A DNA stretch of 7,643 nt from UCB3 sp964415605 (lineage in GTDB: Bacteria > Chloroflexota > Anaerolineae > Epilineales > Epilineaceae): positions 1 through 7,643 of the forward strand of contig CAYQBA010000206.1 in NCBI GenBank assembly GCA_964415605.1. Reading direction: 5' to 3'. The notes below the pieces were generated by a model. It saw nothing but the letters and a program-made list of their open reading frames with translations. It was not told where the DNA came from and ran no database searches. Shown piece after piece: positions 1-5,266 of the stretch (positions within the stretch are counted from its first letter, which is position 1; each line of letters starts with the position of its first letter). The position numbers and the translations under genes were made by a program.

Positions 1-1048
1 TGGGAGCTTCGAGAAATAAGTGCTGAAAGAGACGTTCCAGCGGCGTTCCGGCGGCATCGGGGCCGTCGGGAGCATCGCCGCCGTCGTCGGGGCCGCCCGC
101 GAGCCCGGCCCAGTCACCGCCCGGCCAGGCGCCGCCGTCGCCCTCCCCGCGGTCCATCTCGCCCAGGGCTTCGAGCGCCGCCAGCAGGTCCTTGGGGGTG
201 TAGTCGCCCGCCAGGCCGGCGGCGGCCGTCCGGACCGCCAGGCGGATGTTGGTCGCCTTCTCGGAGATGCCGGCCACGTCGCACACCTCGTCGGGGTCGA
301 GGGTCGAGAACTGGACCGTGAGCCGGCGCACGGCGCCGATGTCGGCGTCGGGGATGCGGCTGGCCTGGTCGCTCGGCACGCGGTACACCTGCACCCGTTC
401 GGCAAAGTCGGTCGGCGTGCGGCGCGGCGTCTGGCCCATCAGGACGTAGTCGCTGTTGGGGTCGAACACCACGATGGTCCCGCCGAGCGCCAGGAGCTGC
501 TCGAGCACCACGCCCACAGTGTAGCTCTTGCCGGCCCCCGTCTGGGCGATCACCGCCAGGTGCCGGCGCAGGCCGTTGGGGTCCAGGAGCACGTCGACGT
601 TGGGACGATTGATCAGCGACCCGATGTCCAGCCCGTCGGTCACGCCGCGGCTGAAGAACTGCGTCAGGAGCGCGTCGGAGGCCTTCTCGACCACCGCGCC
701 CGGCATGGCGGCGCCGCGCGGCACGCGCACCGACCGCGTCTCGGCGTCGAGGAAGCCGAGGACCTTCGCCTGGCCCACGACCACCGGCGGCGAGGCGCCG
801 AGCCGCCGCAGGATGGCCTCGACCTCGCTGTAGTTCATGCTCTGGCTGAGCAGCCGGCTGCTGACGCTGAGGCCAGTCACCTGCGCCAGCACGTCGACCG
901 ACCGCACCGCGTCGCCCATCTGCTCGCGCACGCCGCGCAGCACGATGTACTCGAGGCGCGGCGGCGCGAGCTCCGGGTTGGTGACGAACGTGAACCCGTC
1001 GGTGCGCACCTCGCCCACCACATAGCCCACGGCCTGGAAGTCGTTCAC
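1..1048 (-). CDS. herA: HerA-type ATPase/DNA translocase (N-terminal 349 residues, cut by window edge)
   Basis: HerA is a hexameric FtsK/VirB4-like ATPase that pumps DNA and works with the NurA nuclease in DNA-end processing. Seen here: an N-terminal beta-rich HAS-barrel-like region (about residues 5-120), then the Walker A loop AQTGAGKS (168-175), followed by strand VVFDPNSDY (193-201), typical of the HerA/DUF87 P-loop domain. The usual first Gly of the loop is Ala168, a change I recall in some HerA-like proteins. Residues 300-335 are a Gly/Asp/Pro-rich, probably disordered insert. Walker B and the arginine finger would lie beyond the left edge, so an intact C-terminus cannot be confirmed. 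The start is GTG at 1048, chosen because AAGGAG (1055-1060) lies 6 bases upstream. Only 25 bases separate it from the nurA stop, so the two genes are co-transcribed and probably translationally linked. The main alternative is a HerA-like defence ATPase, but the NurA partner favours HerA proper. Confidence 0.9.
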   Translation of the reverse strand, partial: MNDFQAVGYVVGEVRTDGFTFVTNPELAPPRLEYIVLRGVREQMGDAVRSVDVLAQVTGLSVSSRLLSQSMNYSEVEAILRRLGASPPVVVGQAKVLGFLDAETRSVRVPRGAAMPGAVVEKASDALLTQFFSRGVTDGLDIGSLINRPNVDVLLDPNGLRRHLAVIAQTGAGKSYTVGVVLEQLLALGGTIVVFDPNSDYVLMGQTPRRTPTDFAERVQVYRVPSDQASRIPDADIGAVRRLTVQFSTLDPDEVCDVAGISEKATNIRLAVRTAAAGLAGDYTPKDLLAALEALGEMDRGEGDGGAWPGGDWAGLAGGPDDGGDAPDGPDAAGTPLERLFQHLFLEAP

Positions 1049-1054
1049 GGATGT

Positions 1055-1060
1055 CTCCTT
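1055..1060 (-). promoter_or_regulatory. Ribosome binding site of herA
   Basis: AAGGAG on the minus strand, 6 bases before the GTG at 1048 and inside the 25-base gap after the nurA stop. It decides the herA start. Confidence 0.8.
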
Positions 1061-1073
1061 GCCCGGGGCGGCG

Positions 1074-2177
1074 TCAGACGAACCGGCGCTCGCTGCGGTT
1101 GGGGCGCAGCGCGCACCCGAGCACCTCGCCGATCAGCGGGACGTACACGTCGGCGAACATGCTGCGCTTGAGGCGCACCTCGCGGTCGACGCTGTAGAGC
1201 AGGGCGTTGTAGACCTCGAGCCCGCCGTAGTCCACCGCCAGGCGCTCCAACGTGGGCTGGAGGGACGCGACGCCGCCCTCCAGCACCTCCCCGCGCACCT
1301 GTCCGAGCTCCAGCGGCGCGCCGGCCTGGTGCGCCGGGATGTCGATGCGCAGGGCGTCGTCGAAGTCCGCCAGCCGGACGAAGAAGCTGGCGATGGCCGG
1401 GCTGGTGAGGACGCCTTCCTCCTCGAGCAGCGCGGCCGAGCCGCCGTTGAAGCTCCACGTGCCGAGCACCACCGGCTCGGACACACCCGGCCGGCCGTCG
1501 GTCCAGCGGTGGATCATGCTCGAGTCGGAGAGGTCGTCGGGCACCTCGCGCTCGTGGTGATCCGGCTGGGCGCGCAGCCACAGCTTGCAGTGGGTGGCCT
1601 CGCGGCTGGTCTTGGACACGGCGATGAGGTGGATGCCGCGCTCGGCGGCCGTCCGCAGCAGGAACAGGTAGTTGTCGCGCACATGGACCGGCAGCTCCTG
1701 CAGGGCGATGGAGTCCTCGATCGGGGTCGAGTAGAGCTGGGGGAGCAGGCCGTAGAGCGCTCCGTCGAGGTAAACCACGCTGCCCGGCGGCACGCGCATC
1801 ACGACCTCGCTGGCCAGGAACAGCTCGCGCTGGCGCAGGAACATGTCGGTGAAGCGGGCCGCCGTGGCGCGCGGGGTGGCGGGCGGGAGCACCTTGGCGT
1901 CGACGCTGGTCTCCTCGAACCCGCCGTCGCCCAGGCACAGCGCCTGCGCGACGACGACGTAGCACCCGTTGTCGAGGTCGACCTGCCCGACGCTGCCGTC
2001 GATGGCATAAGCCGGCCACCCGCCCTCACGGCGCAGCGGGGGGAGCGGGCTCCAATGCGACTGCACGAACGCCTCGAGGTCGAGGTCGCTCACCGCCGCG
2101 CCGGACCGGAGGTGATGCGCGAGCTCGCGCTCGTTTTGTCGGACCGCCTCGGTCAGCTTGTCGAGAAAATCGGGCAC
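1074..2177 (-). CDS. nurA: NurA-family 5'-3' nuclease, HerA partner
   Basis: NurA is a dimeric, metal-dependent nuclease that binds the HerA hexamer and degrades DNA from ends during resection; in archaea it works with Mre11-Rad50. The 367-residue product has the family signatures in order: YAIDGS with acidic Asp60 (57-62), VVYLDGALYG with Asp138 (134-143), the AVSKTS motif with Lys189 (186-191), and the late RIDIP segment (277-281). The length fits bacterial members. The start is GTG at 2177; an in-frame TGA lies 8 codons further upstream, so no earlier start is possible, and a GAAGGGG stretch (2184-2190) may serve as ribosome site. It is the first gene of the nurA-herA operon, read from a consensus promoter with an overlapping SOS-box-like operator, which implies damage-inducible expression. 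Family assignment is firm; the physiological role in this organism is inferred. Confidence 0.9.
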   Translation of the reverse strand: MPDFLDKLTEAVRQNERELAHHLRSGAAVSDLDLEAFVQSHWSPLPPLRREGGWPAYAIDGSVGQVDLDNGCYVVVAQALCLGDGGFEETSVDAKVLPPATPRATAARFTDMFLRQRELFLASEVVMRVPPGSVVYLDGALYGLLPQLYSTPIEDSIALQELPVHVRDNYLFLLRTAAERGIHLIAVSKTSREATHCKLWLRAQPDHHEREVPDDLSDSSMIHRWTDGRPGVSEPVVLGTWSFNGGSAALLEEEGVLTSPAIASFFVRLADFDDALRIDIPAHQAGAPLELGQVRGEVLEGGVASLQPTLERLAVDYGGLEVYNALLYSVDREVRLKRSMFADVYVPLIGEVLGCALRPNRSERRFV

Positions 2178-2209
2178 GCGCCGCCCCTTCGCCGCTCCTC
2201 AGGAGTCCC

Positions 2210-2223
2210 GGAACACTTGTTCG
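2210..2223 (-). promoter_or_regulatory. LexA-type SOS box (operator) of nurA-herA
   Basis: On the minus strand the 14 bases CGAACAAGTGTTCC match every position of the SOS-box consensus CGAACRNRYGTTYC known from Bacillus LexA/DinR. It begins two bases after the -10 and spans the predicted transcription start, where a bound repressor would block initiation. A second box with the same placement precedes the gene at 2841. The match and position are seen directly; that LexA of this organism uses this motif is inference, as no lexA gene lies in the window. Confidence 0.8.
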
Positions 2224-2225
2224 AG

Positions 2226-2254
2226 ATTATATCGACCGCACCGGGGCATGTCAA
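2226..2254 (-). promoter_or_regulatory. Consensus sigma70 promoter of nurA-herA
   Basis: Read on the minus strand, -35 TTGACA (2249-2254) and -10 TATAAT (2226-2231) are both perfect, separated by exactly 17 bases (2232-2248). Transcription should start near 2218-2220, giving a leader of about 42 bases before the nurA GTG. The expected start point falls inside the LexA-type palindrome, so the promoter looks intrinsically strong but repressed. Confidence 0.9.
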
Positions 2255-2301
2255 CGCCCGGTGCACGCGGCACGGCGGCCGGCATCTCGAACACCGGGCG
2301 T
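2254..2301. repeat. 10-bp perfect inverted repeat between the small membrane gene and the nurA promoter
   Basis: ACGCCCGGTG (2254-2263) and its exact reverse complement (2292-2301) flank a GC-rich 28-base loop. The right arm touches the stop codon of the small membrane protein gene and the left arm touches the first base of the nurA -35. It could be a stem ending the upstream transcript (there is no U-tract) or a protein-binding site next to the promoter. Confidence 0.5.
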
Positions 2302-2639
2302 CACACGATGGAACGCCGGGCCCGGAAGAGCAGGAACAGGGCGATCACGGCCACGAGCTCGCAGGCGGCGAAGCGCATGCGCAGGTACGTGGTGCTGGCG
2401 ATTAGGTTGTCGACGCTGCGGCCGACGAGGTCGAGGCTGCCCGCCCACGTGCGGGCCTCCCACGCGTACCCCAGCCGGACCAGCGCCATGGCGACGAACG
2501 TGGCCACCCACGCGAGGTCGAGGCGCTGCAGGAAAGCCCGATAGTTGGCGAAGGCGGACAGCGCGCACAACCCCCAGAACACGGCGGTGAGGCCGAAGAT
2601 GTAGGTCAACAGGCTGAGCTGCTGCGGCAGGTCGCCCAT
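2301..2639 (-). CDS. Small three-helix membrane protein of unknown function
   Basis: I do not recognise this 112-residue product. It has three hydrophobic segments likely to span the membrane: about 9-30, 42-58 and 90-106. A polar loop (61-88) separates the second and third, and the basic tail RARRS suggests a cytoplasmic C-terminus. The ATG at 2639 is chosen because GAGGAG (2647-2652) lies 7 bases upstream and because the promoter at 2710-2738 lies upstream of it; the frame stays open further upstream, but a longer start would run across the promoter and the divergent gene. It is transcribed divergently from the 153-residue gene and its end abuts the nurA promoter region. No catalytic motif is visible. 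A holin-like role was considered, but nothing beyond its small size and helices supports it. Confidence 0.7.
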   Translation of the reverse strand: MGDLPQQLSLLTYIFGLTAVFWGLCALSAFANYRAFLQRLDLAWVATFVAMALVRLGYAWEARTWAGSLDLVGRSVDNLIASTTYLRMRFAACELVAVIALFLLFRARRSIV

Positions 2640-2646
2640 GGGGCGT

Positions 2647-2652
2647 CTCCTC
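2647..2652 (-). promoter_or_regulatory. Ribosome binding site of the small membrane protein gene
   Basis: GAGGAG on the minus strand, 7 bases upstream of the ATG at 2639. It decides the start against longer in-frame options. Confidence 0.75.
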
Positions 2653-2660
2653 GTGGCGAT

Positions 2661-2690
2661 GGGGCGGCGCCCCCGGGCGCGATCGCCCGG
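2661..2690 (-). other. Two adjacent hairpins in the leader of the small membrane protein gene
   Basis: In the predicted leader of about 60 bases, CCGGGCG and CGCCCGG pair over a 4-base loop (2673-2690). GGGGC and GCCCC pair over a 3-base loop (2661-2673); the stems share one base, so they may be alternatives. They end about 8 bases before the ribosome site and could affect translation or mRNA stability. In such GC-rich DNA some stem formation is expected by chance. Confidence 0.35.
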
Positions 2691-2709
2691 ACGCGGTGGT
2701 GGTGGCGCG

Positions 2710-2738
2710 AGTATATGCGGCCGGTCGTGAGGTGTCAA
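2710..2738 (-). promoter_or_regulatory. Sigma70 promoter of the small membrane protein gene
   Basis: On the minus strand, a perfect -35 TTGACA (2733-2738) and -10 TATACT (2710-2715) with a 17-base spacer. It is back-to-back with the rightward promoter at 2754-2782, with 15 bases between the two -35 boxes. It has no SOS-box-like operator of its own. Confidence 0.85.
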
Positions 2739-2753
2739 CGCGGTCGGCGAGCC

Positions 2754-2782
2754 TTGACGGCCGGCCGGACCGGGGGTACACT
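2754..2782 (+). promoter_or_regulatory. Sigma70 promoter of the 153-residue protein gene
   Basis: -35 TTGACG (2754-2759) and -10 TACACT (2777-2782) with a 17-base spacer. The expected start near 2789 gives a leader of about 50 bases. The -10 is followed, after the dinucleotide ct, by a LexA-type palindrome, the same arrangement as at nurA. Confidence 0.85.
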
Positions 2783-2784
2783 CT

Positions 2785-2798
2785 CGAACGTCTGTTCG
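2785..2798 (+). promoter_or_regulatory. LexA-type SOS box (operator) of the 153-residue protein gene
   Basis: CGAACGTCTGTTCG is a CGAAC-N4-GTTCG palindrome with perfect 5-base arms. It deviates from CGAACRNRYGTTYC only at one central base and the final base. It starts two bases after the -10 and covers the predicted transcription start. The same spacing and flanking ct occur at nurA, which argues against chance. Repression by LexA is inferred. Confidence 0.75.
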
Positions 2799-2840
2799 TC
2801 CATCACGCCGGATCCCATGACCCGAGAAGGAATCGCACCG

Positions 2841-3302
2841 ATGTCGCGCCTCATCAACGTCGACAGCACCGGGGCGCAGCGGCAACGCTGGCGCCGGACC
2901 ATCGCCGAAGCCCTGAACCGCCTGATGGCCAAGCAGCATCTCGACGACGACGCCAAGGACCTCGCCGCGCTGATCGTCTTCGCGCTGCGCGAGATCAGCG
3001 CGGGCGTCGAGCAGTCCGCCAGCGTCTGGGACAAGCGCCACTACTACATCAAGGCCGACCAGCTGCGCATGGAGTGGGAGTGGGCGGGGCGCGCCGCCCA
3101 GCGCATGACTAACTTGATCCGGGTCGACGACTGGGTGCGGCTGCCGGTGGTCCTGGCGGACCTGGCGCCGCGCTTCGCGGACGTCAACGTCAGCAAGCTG
3201 ACACGCTCGGACGAGCTGTGGCGGGGTGCTTACCAGCGCCTGCGGGCCGAGCCGAAACCGGCGGCGGCAGCGCCGGCGTCGACCCCACGTGCCAAGGCGT
3301 AG
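2841..3302 (+). CDS. Unrecognised 153-residue soluble protein, probably DNA-damage-inducible
   Basis: I cannot assign a family. The protein looks mostly alpha-helical and soluble, with no signal peptide or membrane segment. It opens with a basic helix (about 12-30), a hydrophobic helix (38-55), a Trp/Glu-rich stretch MEWEWAGRA (77-85), further helices to about 135, and an Ala/Pro-rich, probably disordered tail with basic ends. No zinc ligands, P-loop or nuclease motif is visible. The ATG at 2841 is preceded by AGAAGGA (2825-2831) with a 9-base spacer; the in-frame ATG at 2817 has no ribosome site. It is a single gene, divergent from the membrane protein gene and convergent with the deacetylase gene. 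Its promoter carries an SOS-box-like operator placed exactly as at nurA-herA, so a role in DNA repair or damage response is inferred from regulation alone. Confidence 0.8.
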   Translation: MSRLINVDSTGAQRQRWRRTIAEALNRLMAKQHLDDDAKDLAALIVFALREISAGVEQSASVWDKRHYYIKADQLRMEWEWAGRAAQRMTNLIRVDDWVRLPVVLADLAPRFADVNVSKLTRSDELWRGAYQRLRAEPKPAAAAPASTPRAKA

Positions 3303-3316
3303 AGGTCCTGACGCGC

Positions 3317-3330
3317 CCGGTCGCGACCGG
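3317..3330. terminator. 14-bp palindrome in the convergent 39-bp gap
   Basis: CCGGTCG-CGACCGG is a perfect palindrome between the rightward gene ending at 3302 and the leftward deacetylase gene ending at 3342. Its position suits a two-way transcription stop, but there is no loop or U-tract on either strand, so a classical intrinsic terminator is not established. Confidence 0.3.
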
Positions 3331-3341
3331 CGGATGATGCA

Positions 3342-4316
3342 TCACGCCTGCTCCCACAGCCGCTCGGCGAACCCGGCGCGATCGGCGCGACGCACCGCGA
3401 AGGCGCGCACGGCCACCGCCATGCCCGCGACATCAGCCCAGAAGCTCGAGATCTGCGACTCGTAGGCGGCCACGGCGTCGACCTTGGCGGCCAGGTCCGC
3501 CTCGCCCAGCTCCGCGAGCCAGGATCGCCAGGCCGCTGCGGGGGCTGGCCCGGGCGCCGGCATGCTCACGGATGGCACGGGCTCTGGCCACGAGGCCGAC
3601 AGGGCAGCGGGTCGTCGCGACGCGTCTACCGCCGGCCGCGATGCGGCGGCGCGCGTCGAGGCAGCGGCGCGCCCCACGGCGCGTGCGACGGCGGCGTCGT
3701 CCTCCGCGTAGGGGTAGTCCTCGTAGTACGTGAGGTGGATGGCGCCGCCGGGATCCGAGTCACGGAGCGACCACCACCGCTCCGCCGCGCGCCGCACGAG
3801 GTGGTGGTCGACGTGGTCGCCGATCGCGAGCGGCACGTACACCTTCAACGGCGCCGGAGCTCCCGCGCCGCGCGCGTCGCGCACGCGGCCGTCGATGTCC
3901 CGCGCCAGATCGGCGGCGAGGGCGGGGTCCACCCGCGCCGCGCCGGAGAACAACCCGGCGTCGTCCTCGACCGTCCAGGTTCCCCCGGCCTCCGTGCGGC
4001 GATAGATGACGTCGGGCACGCCGAGGTGGATGATGCGGGCACCGAGACGGGCACAGGCGGCGCGGTCCTCGGCCCGCCGTCGGGCGACCATCTCGGCGGC
4101 CGCCGCGCCGCCGTCCGGCGGCAGCCCCCATCGGGCGTGCAACGCCGCGGCGTACGCCGAGATCGGCCCGGCCGGCGGGTCCCCGGCGCACACGGTGGCA
4201 ATCGTCACGGCTTCGCCCGCGTTGGCCTGACGGTGGATCAGGCCGCCGCACGACAGCACGGCGTCGTCGAGATGCGGGGAGAGGTAGAGGTGGCGCATGG
4301 CGCGCGCCGCGGACAT
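3342..4316 (-). CDS. PIG-L/LmbE-family zinc-dependent N-deacetylase
   Basis: This family removes acetyl groups from GlcNAc-containing substrates (GlcNAc-PI, mycothiol or bacillithiol precursors, other sugars); the substrate here is unknown. In the 324-residue product the zinc site is clear: SPHLDDAVLSCGG near the N-terminus gives His15 and Asp18, with Asp17 as likely base, and GDHVDHHLV (167-174) supplies the later histidines. The C-terminal helix AAKVDAVAAYESQISSFW (276-293) is typical of the subfamily. Residues about 208-262 are an Ala/Pro/Ser-rich insert. The ATG at 4316 is used, but the ATG at 4298 (MRHLYLS) is equally plausible, since neither has a good ribosome site. It lies 58 bases after the dodecin-like gene, across a strong hairpin. 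No signal peptide is seen, so it is probably cytoplasmic. Confidence 0.88.
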   Translation of the reverse strand: MSAARAMRHLYLSPHLDDAVLSCGGLIHRQANAGEAVTIATVCAGDPPAGPISAYAAALHARWGLPPDGGAAAAEMVARRRAEDRAACARLGARIIHLGVPDVIYRRTEAGGTWTVEDDAGLFSGAARVDPALAADLARDIDGRVRDARGAGAPAPLKVYVPLAIGDHVDHHLVRRAAERWWSLRDSDPGGAIHLTYYEDYPYAEDDAAVARAVGRAAASTRAAASRPAVDASRRPAALSASWPEPVPSVSMPAPGPAPAAAWRSWLAELGEADLAAKVDAVAAYESQISSFWADVAGMAVAVRAFAVRRADRAGFAERLWEQA

Positions 4317-4329
4317 GCCCCGGCGAGCA

Positions 4330-4368
4330 CCGCGCCCCCGCCGCGCCGCCGGCGCGGCGGGGGCGCGG
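4330..4368 (-). terminator. 18-bp perfect hairpin between dodecin-like and deacetylase genes
   Basis: Positions 4330-4347 and 4351-4368 are exact reverse complements over a 3-base loop, nearly all G and C. It starts 7 bases after the dodecin-like stop and ends 13 bases before the deacetylase start. No U-tract follows, so it may be a 3' stabilising stem, a processing point or an inefficient terminator that lowers read-through. Confidence 0.5.
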
Positions 4369-4374
4369 GCACCG

Positions 4375-4584
4375 TCACATGTCGTGATCGATGACGAACG
4401 TGATGTTGCAGTTCATGCGGTACTTGACGATCTTGCCGTCTTCGATCATCGCCTGCATGTCCTTGACGTAGAGGCTCTTGATGTGCTTGACCGTGCGCCC
4501 CGCCTCGGCGACTGCGTTGTGGGCGGCGTCTTCCCAGCTCGTGTTGGACTCGCTGATGACCTCGATGACCTTCGCGATGGACAT
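4375..4584 (-). CDS. Dodecin-like small protein
   Basis: Dodecins are 65-75-residue beta-alpha-beta-beta proteins that form hollow dodecamers and store flavins or related ligands. This 69-residue product fits in length and pattern: strand AKVIEVISES (4-13), helix WEDAAHNAVAEAGRTV (17-32), and strands about 37-48 and 51-66 ending in FVID. By alignment from memory with the halobacterial dodecin, the flavin-stacking Trp is Ser37 and the flavin-contacting Gln is Arg56, so classical flavin binding is doubtful. The ATG at 4584 has AAGGAG (4592-4597) 7 bases upstream. It has a possible promoter of its own overlapping the end of the M23 gene. Confidence 0.85.
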   Translation of the reverse strand: MSIAKVIEVISESNTSWEDAAHNAVAEAGRTVKHIKSLYVKDMQAMIEDGKIVKYRMNCNITFVIDHDM

Positions 4585-4591
4585 GGGTGTG

Positions 4592-4597
4592 CTCCTT
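4592..4597 (-). promoter_or_regulatory. Ribosome binding site of the dodecin-like gene
   Basis: AAGGAG on the minus strand, 7 bases from the ATG at 4584. It fixes the start of this short gene. Confidence 0.8.
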
Positions 4598-4689
4598 GGT
4601 GATGCCACCGGAATCGGCGTCGGCGGCGGGATGGGTTGTCGACGGCCCCGCGGATGCCGGGACGCGGTCGACCGTGCCGGAATGCCTAC

Positions 4690-4718
4690 ATGGTAGCACG
4701 CCCGGCGGCGGCGGTCAG
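4690..4718 (-). promoter_or_regulatory. Possible promoter of the dodecin-like gene
   Basis: On the minus strand, CTGACC (4713-4718) and TACCAT (4690-4695) with a 17-base spacer; each hexamer has two mismatches to consensus. The -35 overlaps the stop codon of the M23 gene. It would give a leader of about 100 bases. It is weaker than the other promoters here but is the only candidate seen in the 130-base gap. Confidence 0.45.
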
Positions 4719-5236
4719 AGCCACCCCCACTCGTCCCCGGGGTCGGTGTAGCCCTGGCAGCCCGCGAAGGGCTCGCGCCAGTTGCCCGTCCAGGGCGAGG
4801 CGACCTTCTCGAAGTGCAGGTGCGGCAGGCCCGAGTACCCTTCGTCGCCGACGGCGCCGATGCGCTGGCCGCGGCGCACGGCGTCGCCCGGCCGGACGTC
4901 GGCGGCCGAGTTGTGGCTGTACGACGTGAAGTACCCGCCATGGTCGATGACGATGGCGTGCGGGCCACGCCCGACGCCCGGCCCGTCCATCCACAGCGGC
5001 CCGACGTACACCACGGTGCCCGGCGCCGTGGCGAAGATCGGCATGCCCGTCGGCGCGAACCAGTCCTGGCCGGTATGGAAGCCGCAGGTCTGGTAGGCCA
5101 CCGGCGCCCCGAACGGGCTGGCCATCACGCCGTAGGTCGGCACGTGCGGGCGGTCGCGACCGCCCAGGAGGCGCGTGACGGCGTAGATCGCGGCGAGGGC
5201 CACGAGGAGCGTGGCGACGGTCCGGCGGCGCGGCAT
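4715..5236 (-). CDS. Membrane-anchored M23 (LytM-type) metallopeptidase
   Basis: M23 peptidases are zinc enzymes that cut peptide bridges in peptidoglycan, or act as activators when degenerate. The 173-residue product has a basic start and a single hydrophobic anchor (about 7-24), then a short linker and the LytM domain. The zinc and catalytic residues are all present: HTGQD (His54, Asp58), YSH (His108) and HLHFE (His139, His141), so it should be active outside the cytoplasmic membrane. Cys51 and Cys160 could form a disulfide. The ATG at 5236 directly follows the anchor-encoding frame and has no ribosome site; a perfect TATAAT lies 7 bases upstream, pointing to a leaderless mRNA. It lies 30 bases after the alpha/beta hydrolase gene, so read-through from upstream is also possible. 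Confidence 0.88.
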   Translation of the reverse strand: MPRRRTVATLLVALAAIYAVTRLLGGRDRPHVPTYGVMASPFGAPVAYQTCGFHTGQDWFAPTGMPIFATAPGTVVYVGPLWMDGPGVGRGPHAIVIDHGGYFTSYSHNSAADVRPGDAVRRGQRIGAVGDEGYSGLPHLHFEKVASPWTGNWREPFAGCQGYTDPGDEWGWL

Positions 5237-5243
5237 GCGGGAG

Positions 5244-5249
5244 ATTATA
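5244..5249 (-). promoter_or_regulatory. -10 box for a leaderless M23 transcript
   Basis: A perfect TATAAT on the minus strand ends 7 bases before the ATG at 5236, so the A of the start codon falls where transcription would begin. No good -35 sits at 17 bases; CTGACG (5270-5275) is 20 bases away and overlaps the stop codon of the upstream gene. The -10 is clear, but the full promoter is uncertain. Confidence 0.55.
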
Positions 5250-5266
5250 CCCGCGGCGCCCGCCCC

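Noticed and set aside
20..1171. Plus-strand frame of 383 codons opposite herA
   Set aside because: Antisense to HerA with its Walker A motif; composition typical of a GC shadow.
2286..2301. CGAACACCGGGCGT as a further SOS box
   Set aside because: Only the left half matches; the right half lacks GTTC and the sequence belongs to the 10-bp inverted repeat.
1059..2405. Long plus-strand open frame of 448 codons opposite nurA
   Set aside because: It is antisense to NurA, whose motifs are clear; its product is Arg/His/Gly-rich without domains, the usual third-position GC shadow.
2640..3041. N-terminal extension of the small membrane protein
   Set aside because: It would run through the leader, the divergent promoters and the start of the opposite gene; the ATG at 2639 has a good ribosome site.
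3335..3344. TGATGCATCA palindrome at the end of the deacetylase gene
   Set aside because: Only 10 bp and mostly within the stop region; too short to support a regulatory call.
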